The notes: generated from the letters alone by a model not told the origin. Positions 54,001 to 61,763 are shown, counted from the stretch's first letter. The stretch is DNA of 64,000 nucleotides from Streptomyces sp. NBC_01231 (GCA_035999765.1 CP108521.1:744001-808000), one strand, 5' to 3'. Translations and numbers: made by a program.

Positions 54001-54134
54001 CCTGGACCACAGTGGGCACGGCCACACCGGGAGGCACGGCCGCCGCACAGGACGTCGGGGTCTTCATGACCGCGGCCAACGGCTGGACCGACGGACGGGG
54101 CATCGCCACGTTCGACGGATTCACGGTGACCTGA
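51036..54134 (+). CDS. Tat-exported GH89 alpha-N-acetylglucosaminidase with NEW3-like and lectin-like modules
   Basis: 1032 residues from ATG 51036 (GGAAGGA upstream). Tat signal TRRRILTGAVVLGGAALLPL. The N-terminal domain ~45-135 is followed by the NAGLU barrel: FAFNDTNEGYTGAYRDWDAW, YELDVLAVHGVNRVLVYMGG, catalytic Glu324 in MYKMDLLHEGGN and Glu444 in AAMPEGADNNAP, with WNFGGH between them. An all-helical region ~460-745 follows, then NEW3-like (~750-835) and the DUF1349-like module (CALSWDADGDGRFDSIEQSG). GH89 cleaves terminal alpha-GlcNAc, known from heparan sulfate and from alpha-1,4-GlcNAc-capped mucin O-glycans. Last gene of the glycosidase run. Confidence 0.87.
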   Translation: MHDNRDHLGITGVTRRRILTGAVVLGGAALLPLPQGAYAADGTLFDTAPAAAAVKRLLPDHYQQLTLRAVNDKTDRFRVTGRAGRITVEGTSAAVLLAGLHTYLRRTAHASVSWTGEQLNLPRTLPAPAAEITGTANVPHRFAFNDTNEGYTGAYRDWDAWQYELDVLAVHGVNRVLVYMGGDAVYYDTFRQFGYTDAEMRAWIPAPARQPWWLLQNMSGFGGPVSRQLIEKRAALAEKITDRIRDLGMTPVLPGYYGSVPDDFPAKHGGDAAVVAQGTWGAFKRPDWLDPRTTAFEDVAAAFYRAQKERFGESTMYKMDLLHEGGNAGDVPVGEAAKAVEVALQKAHPGAVWAILGWQNNPAKELLDGVDKSRMLIVDGLSDRYTTVTDRESDWGGTPYAFGSIWNFGGHTPIGANAPDWVDQYPKWRDKKGSALAGIAAMPEGADNNAPALALLTDLAWTPGTVDLDDWFAAYALSRYGGPDRHAAAAWQTIRDTAYNMSRADSWSEAPDGLFGARPSLTANKAAAWGPEKDRYDTTAFDAALTELLAVQAGLRDSSAYRYDVVDVARQVLSNRSRVLLPQIKAAHDAGDKALFGKLTKTWLSWMDLLEDLLATSGQHLLGRWLADARSWGADRAEKDRLEYDVRSLITTWGGRESSEEGLHDYANREWSGLVGGLYRTRWQTYFNALTTGKDPATIDWFALEDRWAHAHETYPTDPHGSPYALARSVRDLLAATPYQAALTAGVDRGAVAEGTPATVTVTFTNRNGFTAARGVNLSVTAPEGMAVTALDPVSKASVASGETLVARFEVSLAGAPSELVGQVVAAAVYAGGGKVVAPVRLMAAAGVGDPYRTVSYNDAVFGQAGDEIAIEGAGADLWAGTNEFGAVYRAGGYKDGTVAQVTVTSQDASGGWARAGVIVRNDLGTQGTAGYVNLAITPSNGCALSWDADGDGRFDSIEQSGSFTAPVRLRLTRSGASYIGEASTDGVTWTTVGTATPGGTAAAQDVGVFMTAANGWTDGRGIATFDGFTVT

Positions 54135-54246
54135 TCTCCGTGACCGCGGCGGCAGTCAGCACACCCAGGCGGAAGCGCGGCACCGGGCTACGGCCCGGCA
54201 GCCGGACGACACCGGCCCCGGCACGGTCGTCCACGGCTCGCCGCCT

Positions 54247-54271
54247 GGGGCTGCGGCGCCTGCACAGCCCC
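54247..54271 (+). terminator. Hairpin after the glycosidase operon
   Basis: GGGGCTG, 11-nt loop, CAGCCCC; perfect 7-bp stem 113 nt after the GH89 stop. The remaining 54135-54375 region shows no gene. Confidence 0.45.
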
Positions 54272-54375
54272 TTGGCGCGCACCGCGGGGTGGATCGCGCT
54301 CGCCACCAGGTCGGCGATCTGCCCACCCGGACCCGCTTCGGGCTCGGGCTCGGGGTGAGTGGGTAGGGTCCTGGC

Positions 54376-54783
54376 ATGGCAGAGGTCGAAGGCGTTCCGG
54401 AGAAAGTGGCCTGGGTTCTGGTGCGTGACGGGCGGGTGCTGGTAACACGCAACCGCGGTGTGGATGTCTTCTACTTCCCCGGTGGGAAGAGGGAGCCCGG
54501 AGAATCCGACGCCGAGACCCTGGCGCGCGAGATCGACGAGGAACTCCAGTCCCGGGTCGATACGTCCACGATGATGCACGTCGGCACCTTCGAGACGCGG
54601 AGGGACTCCGACGGACGCACCGAGTTCCGGATGATCTGCTACACCGCAGAGCACACTGGTCCGCTGATCCCTTCACGCGAGATCGCAGAGTCGGACTGGT
54701 TCGGCTATGGCGATCGCGCGCGGGTCTCGTCAGTGGACCAGATGGTGTTCGACGCGCTTCATTCAGCTGGCCAACTGACCTGA
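54376..54783 (+). CDS. Nudix hydrolase
   Basis: 135 residues. The Nudix box GGKREPGESDAETLAREI continues DEELQ, matching GX5EX7REXXEEXX. The leading strand KVAWVLVRDGRVLVTRNRG and the tail (ESDWFGYGDRARVSSVDQM) are typical of small streptomycete Nudix proteins that hydrolyse nucleoside diphosphate derivatives in the cytosol. Substrate unknown. Unrelated in function to the upstream glycosidases. Confidence 0.88.
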   Translation: MAEVEGVPEKVAWVLVRDGRVLVTRNRGVDVFYFPGGKREPGESDAETLAREIDEELQSRVDTSTMMHVGTFETRRDSDGRTEFRMICYTAEHTGPLIPSREIAESDWFGYGDRARVSSVDQMVFDALHSAGQLT

Positions 54784-54824
54784 TAGGGACGCCTGTTGTT
54801 GAGTCTGCTGACGGGGGCGGGCAG

Positions 54825-55856
54825 TCACCATGCCCCGAGGATCGGGGGCTTCGTTGCTCGGTCAGGGGTGTCCAGCCAGTCTCCGATGAGGGTGACCGCA
54901 TCCTCCACGATTGCGCGCGGGGCGCCCGAGGACTCGACCGACGTGCGGGCTATGGCGGCGAGTTGGGGATCGGTGAGGGCGAAGGCCGTGCGGGCCGTCT
55001 CGTACTCCTCCAGCAGGCCCGGGCCGAACAGGAGGGGGTCGTCGGCGTTGAGAGTGCACCGGACGCCTGCTTGCAGCAGAAGCGGGAGGGGGTGGACGGA
55101 CAGGGATTCCGCTACGCCGAGGGCGACGTTGGAGGTGGGACAGACGTCGAGGACCACGTCCTCCGCCGCGAGACGGGCGAGGAGAGCAGCGTCCTCAACC
55201 GCCCGCACGCCGTGAGCGATGCGTCGCGCGCCGAGCACGTCGAGTGCGGCGCGCACGCCGGCCGGACCGGCGAGTTCCCCGGCGTGCGGAGCGGAAATCA
55301 GCCCGGCATCCCGGGCGATGGCGAATGTCTCGGCGAACGGCTCAGGGGGAAATCGGGCCTCGTCCCCGGCCAGGCCGAAGGAGACCACCCCATGTCCTGC
55401 CCGGCGGGCTGCGAGGCGGGCGGCCTCGACGCCCTCCGAAGGGTCCGCGTTACGCCGGGCGAACACCAGGACGCCGAAGCCGATCCCGAGCCGTGCAGCG
55501 GTACGGCGGCCCTCGTCCATCACCATGTCCAGCAGGTCCAGCGCGGCGTCCGGATCGGTCTCGTAGGTCAGGGGGTTGATATGCGGCTCGATCCAAACCG
55601 CTCCGTCTGCGGCGGCGTCTTCGACCACTTCGCGCACCAGCCGCAGAAGGTTCTCCCGCGGGCCCTCGCGCACCAGCCGAGCAGCGGCACGGTACAAGGA
55701 CGTGAAGTCCTCGAAGGACTTGAAGCCGCTTGATTCCGGGGGTTGTTCGCCCCGTTCGCCCCGCTCGCCCGCTAGTTCCACGAGCGTGGCGGGGCGCATG
55801 GCGCCTTCGAGATGGAGATGGAGATGGGCCTTCGGCAGACGGGCCAGGCTTCGCAT
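54825..55856 (-). CDS. Adenosine deaminase family protein
   Basis: 343 residues from ATG 55856 (MRSLARLPKAHLHLHLEGAM). The HLHLHLEGAMRPATL zinc-binding start, WIEPHINPLTYETDPDAALD, the GHGVVSFGLAGDE region, SAPHAGELAGPAGVRAALD (His and Glu), RIAHGVRAVED and CPTSNVALG with LNADDPLLFG (catalytic Asp pair) are all present. Metal-dependent deamination of adenosine or a related aminopurine. The gene converges on the Nudix gene, leaving 41 bp. Confidence 0.88.
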   Translation of the reverse strand: MRSLARLPKAHLHLHLEGAMRPATLVELAGERGERGEQPPESSGFKSFEDFTSLYRAAARLVREGPRENLLRLVREVVEDAAADGAVWIEPHINPLTYETDPDAALDLLDMVMDEGRRTAARLGIGFGVLVFARRNADPSEGVEAARLAARRAGHGVVSFGLAGDEARFPPEPFAETFAIARDAGLISAPHAGELAGPAGVRAALDVLGARRIAHGVRAVEDAALLARLAAEDVVLDVCPTSNVALGVAESLSVHPLPLLLQAGVRCTLNADDPLLFGPGLLEEYETARTAFALTDPQLAAIARTSVESSGAPRAIVEDAVTLIGDWLDTPDRATKPPILGAW

Positions 55857-55977
55857 GCCGCATGACTCTATGGCCACCCTGTGACGGCCGTGCACCTGGG
55901 CATCGATCGCCCCCGGACAAGGTCTCCTCGATAACGTGCTGCGGGCCGTCGCTTCGGGTGCGATGCGACGCCGCTTC

Positions 55978-56340
55978 CTATGCGGTGACGGGGCCGTCGA
56001 GGAAGCGAAGCAGCACGGCGGCCTCCGCACGGAGCTGCGCGGCTCGGTCAGCGTGTGCGGGCGCGGTCAACTGCGCTGCGACCTCCAGTCGTTCGGCCGC
56101 CTCGGCGCGCACGACATCCACCACACTGCGCTCGCTCAGCTCGCGCCGCGCTGCTTCGGTGACGCCGACGCCAACCGGCGACTGCTCAAGGGCCACGCCG
56201 CGGAGCTCAGCTTCGTCCACGGGCACCGCCTCGGCGTTGTCCAGCGCGGCAAGTGTCGCGCGCAGTGCGCTCACCGCGGCCCTGTCACGAGCGCGCATCG
56301 CTTCCGGCAGGGCTTGACGCATACGAAGACGTAATGACAT
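55978..56340 (-). CDS. GatB/YqeY domain protein
   Basis: 120 residues. RLRMRQALPEAMRARDRAAV followed by SALRATLAALDNAEAV is the YqeY pattern (L...AMKARD...LR.LLAAI..AE). Unlike classic ~150-residue YqeY it is short, with little after the helical region. Proteins of this family relate to the tail of amidotransferase GatB; cellular role unclear. Start ATG 56340 with AAGGT upstream. Confidence 0.7.
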   Translation of the reverse strand: MSLRLRMRQALPEAMRARDRAAVSALRATLAALDNAEAVPVDEAELRGVALEQSPVGVGVTEAARRELSERSVVDVVRAEAAERLEVAAQLTAPAHADRAAQLRAEAAVLLRFLDGPVTA

Positions 56341-56460
56341 GCCGGTGACCTTATGAGCGGCGCCCCTCGACGCACAACGGCAATTACGTGCGGCGACAGA
56401 CTCACGGTCAACCGACCCGGGGACTGCGGCACCAAGCGGCGCATGTCAGGGAGCAAGCGG

Positions 56461-57288
56461 TCACCGAGGTGCCGGAGCGATTCCGCCCAAGCGGTCCGTG
56501 AGGGTTCGGGAGGTCTCGACGACCTGCCTTCCGATCTCTGCGACGCGGTCGTGCGTCACCCGGGAGGCCGGGCCGGAGATGCTGACCGCCGTGACGACGG
56601 CCCCGCTGTGGTCGAAGGCCGGTGCGGCCACGCAGCGGATGTCGAGTTCGTTCTCCACATCGTCGACGGCGTAGCCGCGCTCACGGATACGGGCGAGTTC
56701 GGCGTGCAGTTGCTCCGCTGAGGTGATGGTGGCCGGTGTGCGTGCGGGCATGCCGGCCAGTACCACCTTGTCGAGCACGTCGTCCGTGGCGTGAGCGAGG
56801 AACGCTTTGCCGGTGGCTGTGCAGTAGGCAGGCTGGCGCCCGCCGACCCGGGAGTGCATACGTACGGCCTGGGGGCTCTCGACCTTGTCGATATAAACGA
56901 TCTCGGGGGGATCAAAGCTGACCAGGTGCACCGCTTCGCGGACGTCCTGGGCGAGTTGGTGCAGCAGCGGCGACGCCGTGCGCCGGATGTCGAGGCGCTC
57001 CAGGTAGAGCTGCCCGAGCAGGGCGTTCTGCGGCCCGAGCCGATAGTGGCCACTTTCCGGATCCTGATCCACCAGTCGTTCTTCCCGCAGTGGGCCGACG
57101 AGCCGCAGCACGGTGCTCTTGCTCATCTGGAGCCCGGTGGCGAGGTCGGTGAGTGAGGTGCCGTGTGGATGGCCGTCGTCCTCGGCCAGGTACTTCAGGA
57201 TGCTGAGTGCACGTCGCAGGGACGATGAGGCGTTGCGACGCGCCCCGGGCACCTCGGGAGTCTCATTCGCGCTGTCGAGCGAAGCCAC
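56461..57288 (-). CDS. IclR-family regulator (KdgR-like) of the adjacent importer/kinase operon
   Basis: 275 residues from GTG 57288 (AGGAGG 7 nt upstream). Winged HTH: LRRALSILKYLAEDDGHPHG, TSLTDLATGLQMSKSTVLRL. Effector domain: FDPPEIVYIDKVESPQAVRM, GRQPAYCTATGKAFLAHA, RERGYAVDDVENELDIRCVA and VVTAVSISGPASRV. It is divergent from an operon ending in a 2-keto-3-deoxygluconate-type kinase; IclR proteins beside such kinases commonly sense KDG. TGCATAGCARAAC occurs in both halves of the intergenic region, consistent with joint control of both units. Confidence 0.87.
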   Translation of the reverse strand: MASLDSANETPEVPGARRNASSSLRRALSILKYLAEDDGHPHGTSLTDLATGLQMSKSTVLRLVGPLREERLVDQDPESGHYRLGPQNALLGQLYLERLDIRRTASPLLHQLAQDVREAVHLVSFDPPEIVYIDKVESPQAVRMHSRVGGRQPAYCTATGKAFLAHATDDVLDKVVLAGMPARTPATITSAEQLHAELARIRERGYAVDDVENELDIRCVAAPAFDHSGAVVTAVSISGPASRVTHDRVAEIGRQVVETSRTLTDRLGGIAPAPR

Positions 57289-57372
57289 GCCGGTTCCTCC
57301 TGCAGGATGCGTTGCGAGGGCGGTCAGCCCCTGCCGGTCCCGTGCGGGGGACTCAACGGCACCCTACCGAAC

Positions 57373-57385
57373 TGCATAGCAAAAC
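57373..57385. promoter_or_regulatory. IclR operator candidate, proximal to the regulator gene
   Basis: TGCATAGCAAAAC, followed by GGTATG. The 13-mer recurs with one change at 57469-57481 (TGCATAGCAGAAC). Confidence 0.5.
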
Positions 57386-57411
57386 GGTATGTCACATATT
57401 GAAATCGGCCG

Positions 57412-57440
57412 TTGACGACCGCGGGGCACCGGGCTAGCTT
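57412..57440 (+). promoter_or_regulatory. Sigma70-type promoter of the importer/kinase operon
   Basis: TTGACG (57412-57417), 17-bp spacer, TAGCTT (57435-57440). The expected start of transcription is near 57447, five bases before the palindromic operator. Confidence 0.6.
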
Positions 57441-57451
57441 CTCCCCAACGT

Positions 57452-57474
57452 TATGCGAAACGTGATTTTGCATA
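57452..57474. promoter_or_regulatory. IclR operator candidate, palindrome just downstream of the promoter
   Basis: Arms TATGCGAAA and TTTTGCATA around a 5-bp centre (8 of 9 arm positions complementary). Its position over the start of the transcript suits repression by blocking polymerase. Confidence 0.6.
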
Positions 57475-57563
57475 GCAGAACATAGCTGACGATCGATGGC
57501 GATCACCCCTTCTCCGGCCGCTCAGGCTCACCCTCAAAACCCTCCCGGAAGGGAGTCCATGTG

Positions 57564-58400
57564 ATGAGACTTCGTCACCGTACCCGCACTCTGATGACGA
57601 TTTGTATCGGTGTGACCGCTGTCGCGTTCCTCGCCGCCTGCACCTCCAGCAGCGGCACCTCGGCTGCGAACCAGCAGTCGTCGACGCTCCAGGAAGTCAT
57701 CAAGCGGGGCACCCTCAACGTCGCCAGCTGCCTGACGTTCCCGCCGTTCGGGTCGATGGACAAGAACAACAAGCCGCAGGGCTTTGACGTCGACGTCGCC
57801 ACCGCCATGGCCACCGCCCTCGGCGTCAAGGTCAAGATCGTGGACACCACGTCCGCCAACCGCATTCCCAACCTGCAGACCAAGAAGGTCGACGCGGTGG
57901 TCTGCAACTTCACCACCACCGCCGAGCGCGCCAAGCAGGTCGCCTTCAGCGACCCCTACATCGTCGCGGGCGAGGTGATGCTGGTGAAGAAATCCAGCGG
58001 CATCTCCACTCTGAAGGACCTCAGCGGCAGGACGGTCGCCGTGACCAAGGGATCCACCAACGGCGACGCCGTCAAGGCCGGCAACCCCAAGGCCAAGATC
58101 CAGGAGTACGACACCTCCTCCGCCGCCGTGCTCGCCGTCAAGCAGGGCCAGGCCGACGCCATGGTCGAGGACTCCAACTTCCTCAACTTCCAGGCCAAGA
58201 CGGACCCTTCACTCAAGGTCACCAAGGACTCCGTCGTGCCGCTGGAATACAACGGCATCGGCGTTCCGCTGGGCGACGCCACCTGGCTGCAGTGGGTCAA
58301 CACATGGCTGCGGGAGTTCAACACCTCGGGACAGGCGAACACCGTCTACAAGAAGTGGTTCGGCGTGGACCGTGTCTACCCGCTCAACCCGTCCTACTGA
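57564..58400 (+). CDS. Substrate-binding lipoprotein of a polar amino-acid-type (family 3) ABC importer
   Basis: About 278 residues from ATG 57564 (GTG 57561 also possible; GGGAG upstream). Lipobox LAAC (Cys26). Family-3 binding fold: LNVASCLTFPPFGSMDKNNK, QGFDVDVATAMATALGVKVK, VDAVVCNFTTTAERAKQVAF, DLSGRTVAVTKGSTNGDAVK and ADAMVEDSNFL. Proteins of this fold bind polar amino acids, opines or related amino compounds. The carboxylate-binding Arg of typical amino-acid members is not obvious, so the ligand may be an acidic sugar or amino-sugar acid, fitting the kinase at the end of the operon. Confidence 0.85.
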   Translation: MRLRHRTRTLMTICIGVTAVAFLAACTSSSGTSAANQQSSTLQEVIKRGTLNVASCLTFPPFGSMDKNNKPQGFDVDVATAMATALGVKVKIVDTTSANRIPNLQTKKVDAVVCNFTTTAERAKQVAFSDPYIVAGEVMLVKKSSGISTLKDLSGRTVAVTKGSTNGDAVKAGNPKAKIQEYDTSSAAVLAVKQGQADAMVEDSNFLNFQAKTDPSLKVTKDSVVPLEYNGIGVPLGDATWLQWVNTWLREFNTSGQANTVYKKWFGVDRVYPLNPSY

Positions 58401-58451
58401 GTCCCGGCCGGGCGGCGGCCCTCCCCTGCCGCCGCCCCATGGAGGAGTCCC

Positions 58452-59195
58452 ATGTTCGTTGACTGGACCTACGCCCTCCGGGACTGGGCCACCTATCTCG
58501 ACGCGGCCTGGCTGTCCCTGAAACTGTCGCTCGAGGCCTTCGCGCTCGCCTTCGCCCTCGGCCTGCTCGGCGCGCTCGCCCGCAGATCCCGCTACGTGGT
58601 CCTGCGCGCGCCCGCGGCCGTCTACGTCGAGGTCATCCGCAACACCCCCGTACTGCTGCAGATGTTCGTCGCCTACTTCGCCCTTCCGTCAGCGGGCCTG
58701 CGACTGAGCCCGGTGCAGGCGGGAGTGCTCGCCCTCGGCGTGAACGTCGGCGCGTACCTCACCGAGATCTTCCGCGCCGGCATCCAGGCCGTCCCGCGCG
58801 GCCAGAGCGAAGCCGCCCGGGTGCTGGCCCTGAGCCCGCCGCGCACGTTCCTGCATGTGGTGCTCCCCCAGGCCCTGCGCAACGTCTACCCCGCCGTGGT
58901 GAACCAGCTGGTCCAGATCATCCTGGGCTCGTCGCTACTGTCCGCCATCTCCGTCCCCGAGCTGACGGGCACGGCCATGGTCATCAACTCCCGCACCCTG
59001 CTGACCGTGCAGGTCTTCGGTATCGCCGCGGTGCTCTACCTGGTCCTCACCAACGCGGTGGTCCTCGTTGCCGGGCTCATCGGACGCGTCGCGTTCAAGC
59101 CGCCACTACGTCCCTCCGATCGGCCCCGCCCCCTGGGCGCCATACGCCGTCTGCTGCCGGCCCGTTCCGCGCGTCCCGTCCAGAAGGAGGCCTGA
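58452..59195 (+). CDS. Polar amino-acid-type ABC permease, first subunit
   Basis: 247 residues from ATG 58452 (GGAGGAG upstream). HisM/GlnP-type permease with AAVYVEVIRNTPVLLQMFVA and the EAA loop GIQAVPRGQSEAARVLALSP followed by FLHVVLPQALRNVYPAV. About five TM spans; the C-terminal tail is Arg/Pro rich. The stop shares a base with the next ATG (TGATG). Confidence 0.9.
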   Translation: MFVDWTYALRDWATYLDAAWLSLKLSLEAFALAFALGLLGALARRSRYVVLRAPAAVYVEVIRNTPVLLQMFVAYFALPSAGLRLSPVQAGVLALGVNVGAYLTEIFRAGIQAVPRGQSEAARVLALSPPRTFLHVVLPQALRNVYPAVVNQLVQIILGSSLLSAISVPELTGTAMVINSRTLLTVQVFGIAAVLYLVLTNAVVLVAGLIGRVAFKPPLRPSDRPRPLGAIRRLLPARSARPVQKEA

Positions 59196-59845
59196 TGGAC
59201 TGGTCGGTCATCTGGTCGAACCGTGAACTGTACGTCTCCGGCCTGTGGGCCACCGTACTGCTGTCGATCGCGGCGATCGCCACCGGAACACTGCTCGGGC
59301 TGGTCGTCGCGGCCCTGCGCACGAGCCGCATCCCGGTCCTGGCCCAGCTCGCCCGCGGCTATCTGGAGGTCTTCCGCGGCACGCCCCTGCTGATCCAGAT
59401 GCTGTTCCTCTACTTCGGCGCGGCATACCTGGGCCTCGTGGGGATCACCGTCTTCGGCGCCGCCCTGCTCGCCCTGACGCTCTACCAGGGCGCCTACATC
59501 GCGGAGATCTTCCGGGCCGGTATCGAGGCGGTGCCCCGTGGTCAGTGGGAGGCGGCGCGAGTGCTGGGCCTGCCCCGCATCCAGACGTTTTTGAGCGTCA
59601 TCCTTCCCCAGACCCGCGCGATCGTCCTTCCCCCACTGGTCGGCCAGTACCTGTCCCTGATCAAGGACACCTCGATCGCCGTGGTGATCGGGTACGTCGA
59701 ACTGGTCCGCCAGGGACAGGCCGTCATCGACCGGGTGGGCGATCCCGGCACGTCCTACCTCGCCGTCGCCGTCCTGTACTTCGTCATCTGTTACCCGCTG
59801 TCGCTGTTCGTGCGGCACATGGAGCGAAAGGCTGTCACCGCATGA
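59195..59845 (+). CDS. Polar amino-acid-type ABC permease, second subunit
   Basis: 216 residues. [20 protein letters not shown] and the EAA loop [20 protein letters not shown] with [20 protein letters not shown] define it. [17 protein letters not shown] is the usual pore segment. It pairs with the upstream permease, and its stop overlaps the ATPase ATG (ATGA). Confidence 0.9.
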   Translation: MDWSVIWSNRELYVSGLWATVLLSIAAIATGTLLGLVVAALRTSRIPVLAQLARGYLEVFRGTPLLIQMLFLYFGAAYLGLVGITVFGAALLALTLYQGAYIAEIFRAGIEAVPRGQWEAARVLGLPRIQTFLSVILPQTRAIVLPPLVGQYLSLIKDTSIAVVIGYVELVRQGQAVIDRVGDPGTSYLAVAVLYFVICYPLSLFVRHMERKAVTA

Positions 59846-60615
59846 TGACCACCGACCCCGCCGCCCAGCAGAAGGCGGTGACCGCCTCCCGGATTTCCCT
59901 GTCCGGCGTGCACAAGCGCTTCGGTGAACTGGAGGTCCTCAAGGGCGTCGACATCGATGTGGAACCGGGTGAGGTCGTCGTCCTGATCGGTGCCAGCGGC
60001 TCCGGCAAGAGCACCCTGCTGCGGATCATGTGCGACCTGGAGCGGGCGGACAGCGGAGAGGTGTGGGTGGGCGGGGTCCCGCTGCACGACCGCAAGCGCG
60101 CCCCGGAGATATTCGGGCACGTCGGGATGGTCTTTCAACAGTTCAATCTCTTCCCGCACAAGACCGCGCTGGGCAACGTCACGCTCGCCCTGCTGAAGGT
60201 CAGGAAGCTCTCCCGCACGGAGGCCGAGGAGCGCGGCCGGGCCGCCCTGAAGCGGGTCGGGCTCGCCGACAAGGCCGACGCCTACCCCGCACAGCTGTCC
60301 GGTGGTCAGCAGCAGCGTGTCGCCATCGCCCGCGCCCTGGCCATGGACCCCGCGATCATGTTCTTCGACGAGCCGACCTCCGCCCTCGACCCCGAACTCG
60401 TCGGTGAGGTCACCGGTGTCATGCGTTCCCTCGCCGAGGACGGCATGACCATGGTCGTCGTCACCCACGAGATGCGCTTCGCCAAGGACACCGCCGACCG
60501 CGTGGTGTTCATGGACGGCGGCGTCGTCCTCGAACAGGGCTCCCCCGAGCAGGTCTTCGGCAGTCCCGCCGAACAGCGCACGCAACAGTTCCTGCACCGC
60601 GTCCTGGACACCTGA
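59842..60615 (+). CDS. Polar amino-acid-type ABC transporter ATPase
   Basis: 257 residues from ATG 59842. Walker A is [13 protein letters not shown]-loop [20 protein letters not shown], signature [15 protein letters not shown], Walker [20 protein letters not shown] and switch His in [20 protein letters not shown]. GlnQ/HisP class. It energises the two upstream permeases in the membrane. Confidence 0.92.
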   Translation: MMTTDPAAQQKAVTASRISLSGVHKRFGELEVLKGVDIDVEPGEVVVLIGASGSGKSTLLRIMCDLERADSGEVWVGGVPLHDRKRAPEIFGHVGMVFQQFNLFPHKTALGNVTLALLKVRKLSRTEAEERGRAALKRVGLADKADAYPAQLSGGQQQRVAIARALAMDPAIMFFDEPTSALDPELVGEVTGVMRSLAEDGMTMVVVTHEMRFAKDTADRVVFMDGGVVLEQGSPEQVFGSPAEQRTQQFLHRVLDT

Positions 60616-60670
60616 GGGGCACTCCTTCCGTCCCGACACCGCAGTCCGAAAGCCCGCAGAAGGAACCCTC

Positions 60671-61681
60671 GTGCTCATCCGCCCCCCTTCTCCCCGTGCT
60701 CCAACCGGGTCCGCGCCCGGAGCCGACGTGGTGTGCGTCGGAGAAACCATGGCGGTACTCAGCCCCTGGGACTCCCGGCCTCTCGCGCACCAGAGCGCAC
60801 TGGCGCTCGCCGTGGGCGGAGCGGAGTCCAACGTGGCCTGCGCCCTGGTCGCCCTGGGGCACAGCGCCGCCTGGCTGGGCCGAGTAGGCGACGATCCCCT
60901 CGGACAGCGTGTCCTGGATGACCTCAGCGCCCGCGGCGTCGACGTCTCCGCCGTCGAGACAGACCCGCTGCGGCCGACCGGTGTCTACTTCAAGGACCCC
61001 GGCCCGGACGGCACCGGAACGTACTACTACCGCCGGGACTCCGCGGCCGCCGCCATGGGCACCCACCTGGCGGACCTTGTGCTGCTGCACCGAGCCCGCG
61101 CGCTGCACCTCTCCGGCATCACCGCGGCACTCTCGGACACCTGCGCCGACCTGGTCACCCACATCGTCTCCCGGCGCGCCGTCCCCGGACCCGTCATCTC
61201 CTTCGACGTCAACTACCGCCCAGCGCTGTGGCGGCATCGTCCGGCCGACGCCGCCCCCGTACTGAGAGAGCTGGCCCGCGGCGCCGACCTCGTGTTCGTC
61301 GGACGCGACGAGGCCGAGAGGCTGTGGGGCACCCGCACGACGCAAGACGTCCGCGACCTGCTCGGCCCCGGCCCGGTACTGGTCGTCAAGGATGCCGGGC
61401 GCGGAGCCATGGCGTATGGCGCCGACGGTGAGGAAACCTTCGTCCCCACCCCCGCCGCACGGGTCGTCGAACCCGTCGGAGCCGGTGACGCCTTCGCCGC
61501 CGGTTACCTCGCAGCGCTCCTGGAAGGCCGCACCCCGACGCACGGACTGCGCCTGGGCCACCTGGTGGCCGCCGCGACGCTCGGCACCCGGGAGGACGTC
61601 CCCACCGACCTGACCCGCGACACCCTCGACCGCCACCTCGCGCTCGACGACGCAGCCTGGTCCGCCCTGCGCCTGAACTGA
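60671..61681 (+). CDS. kdgK: PfkB-family 2-keto-3-deoxygluconate-type sugar kinase
   Basis: 336 residues from GTG 60671 (AAGGAA upstream), 55 nt after the ATPase. VVCVGETMAVLSPWDSRPL start, GGAESNVACALVALGHSAAW, LGRVGDDPLGQRVLDDLSAR, FDVNYRPALW and the anion-hole/base motif VEPVGAGDAFAAGYLAALLE. The pattern G..E.N.A..LA.LG and DxNYRP.LW is typical of KdgK. It would phosphorylate 2-keto-3-deoxygluconate or a close analogue. Joining this kinase to an amino-acid-type importer and a KdgR-like IclR suggests uptake and use of an acidic or amino sugar acid. Confidence 0.75.
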   Translation: MLIRPPSPRAPTGSAPGADVVCVGETMAVLSPWDSRPLAHQSALALAVGGAESNVACALVALGHSAAWLGRVGDDPLGQRVLDDLSARGVDVSAVETDPLRPTGVYFKDPGPDGTGTYYYRRDSAAAAMGTHLADLVLLHRARALHLSGITAALSDTCADLVTHIVSRRAVPGPVISFDVNYRPALWRHRPADAAPVLRELARGADLVFVGRDEAERLWGTRTTQDVRDLLGPGPVLVVKDAGRGAMAYGADGEETFVPTPAARVVEPVGAGDAFAAGYLAALLEGRTPTHGLRLGHLVAAATLGTREDVPTDLTRDTLDRHLALDDAAWSALRLN

Positions 61682-61763
61682 CGTCGCCTCCCCCGACTAG
61701 CACCGACGAGCACCGACGAGCACGCTGATCTCACCCTTCGACACCGGCCGCCCCCGCAAGCAA

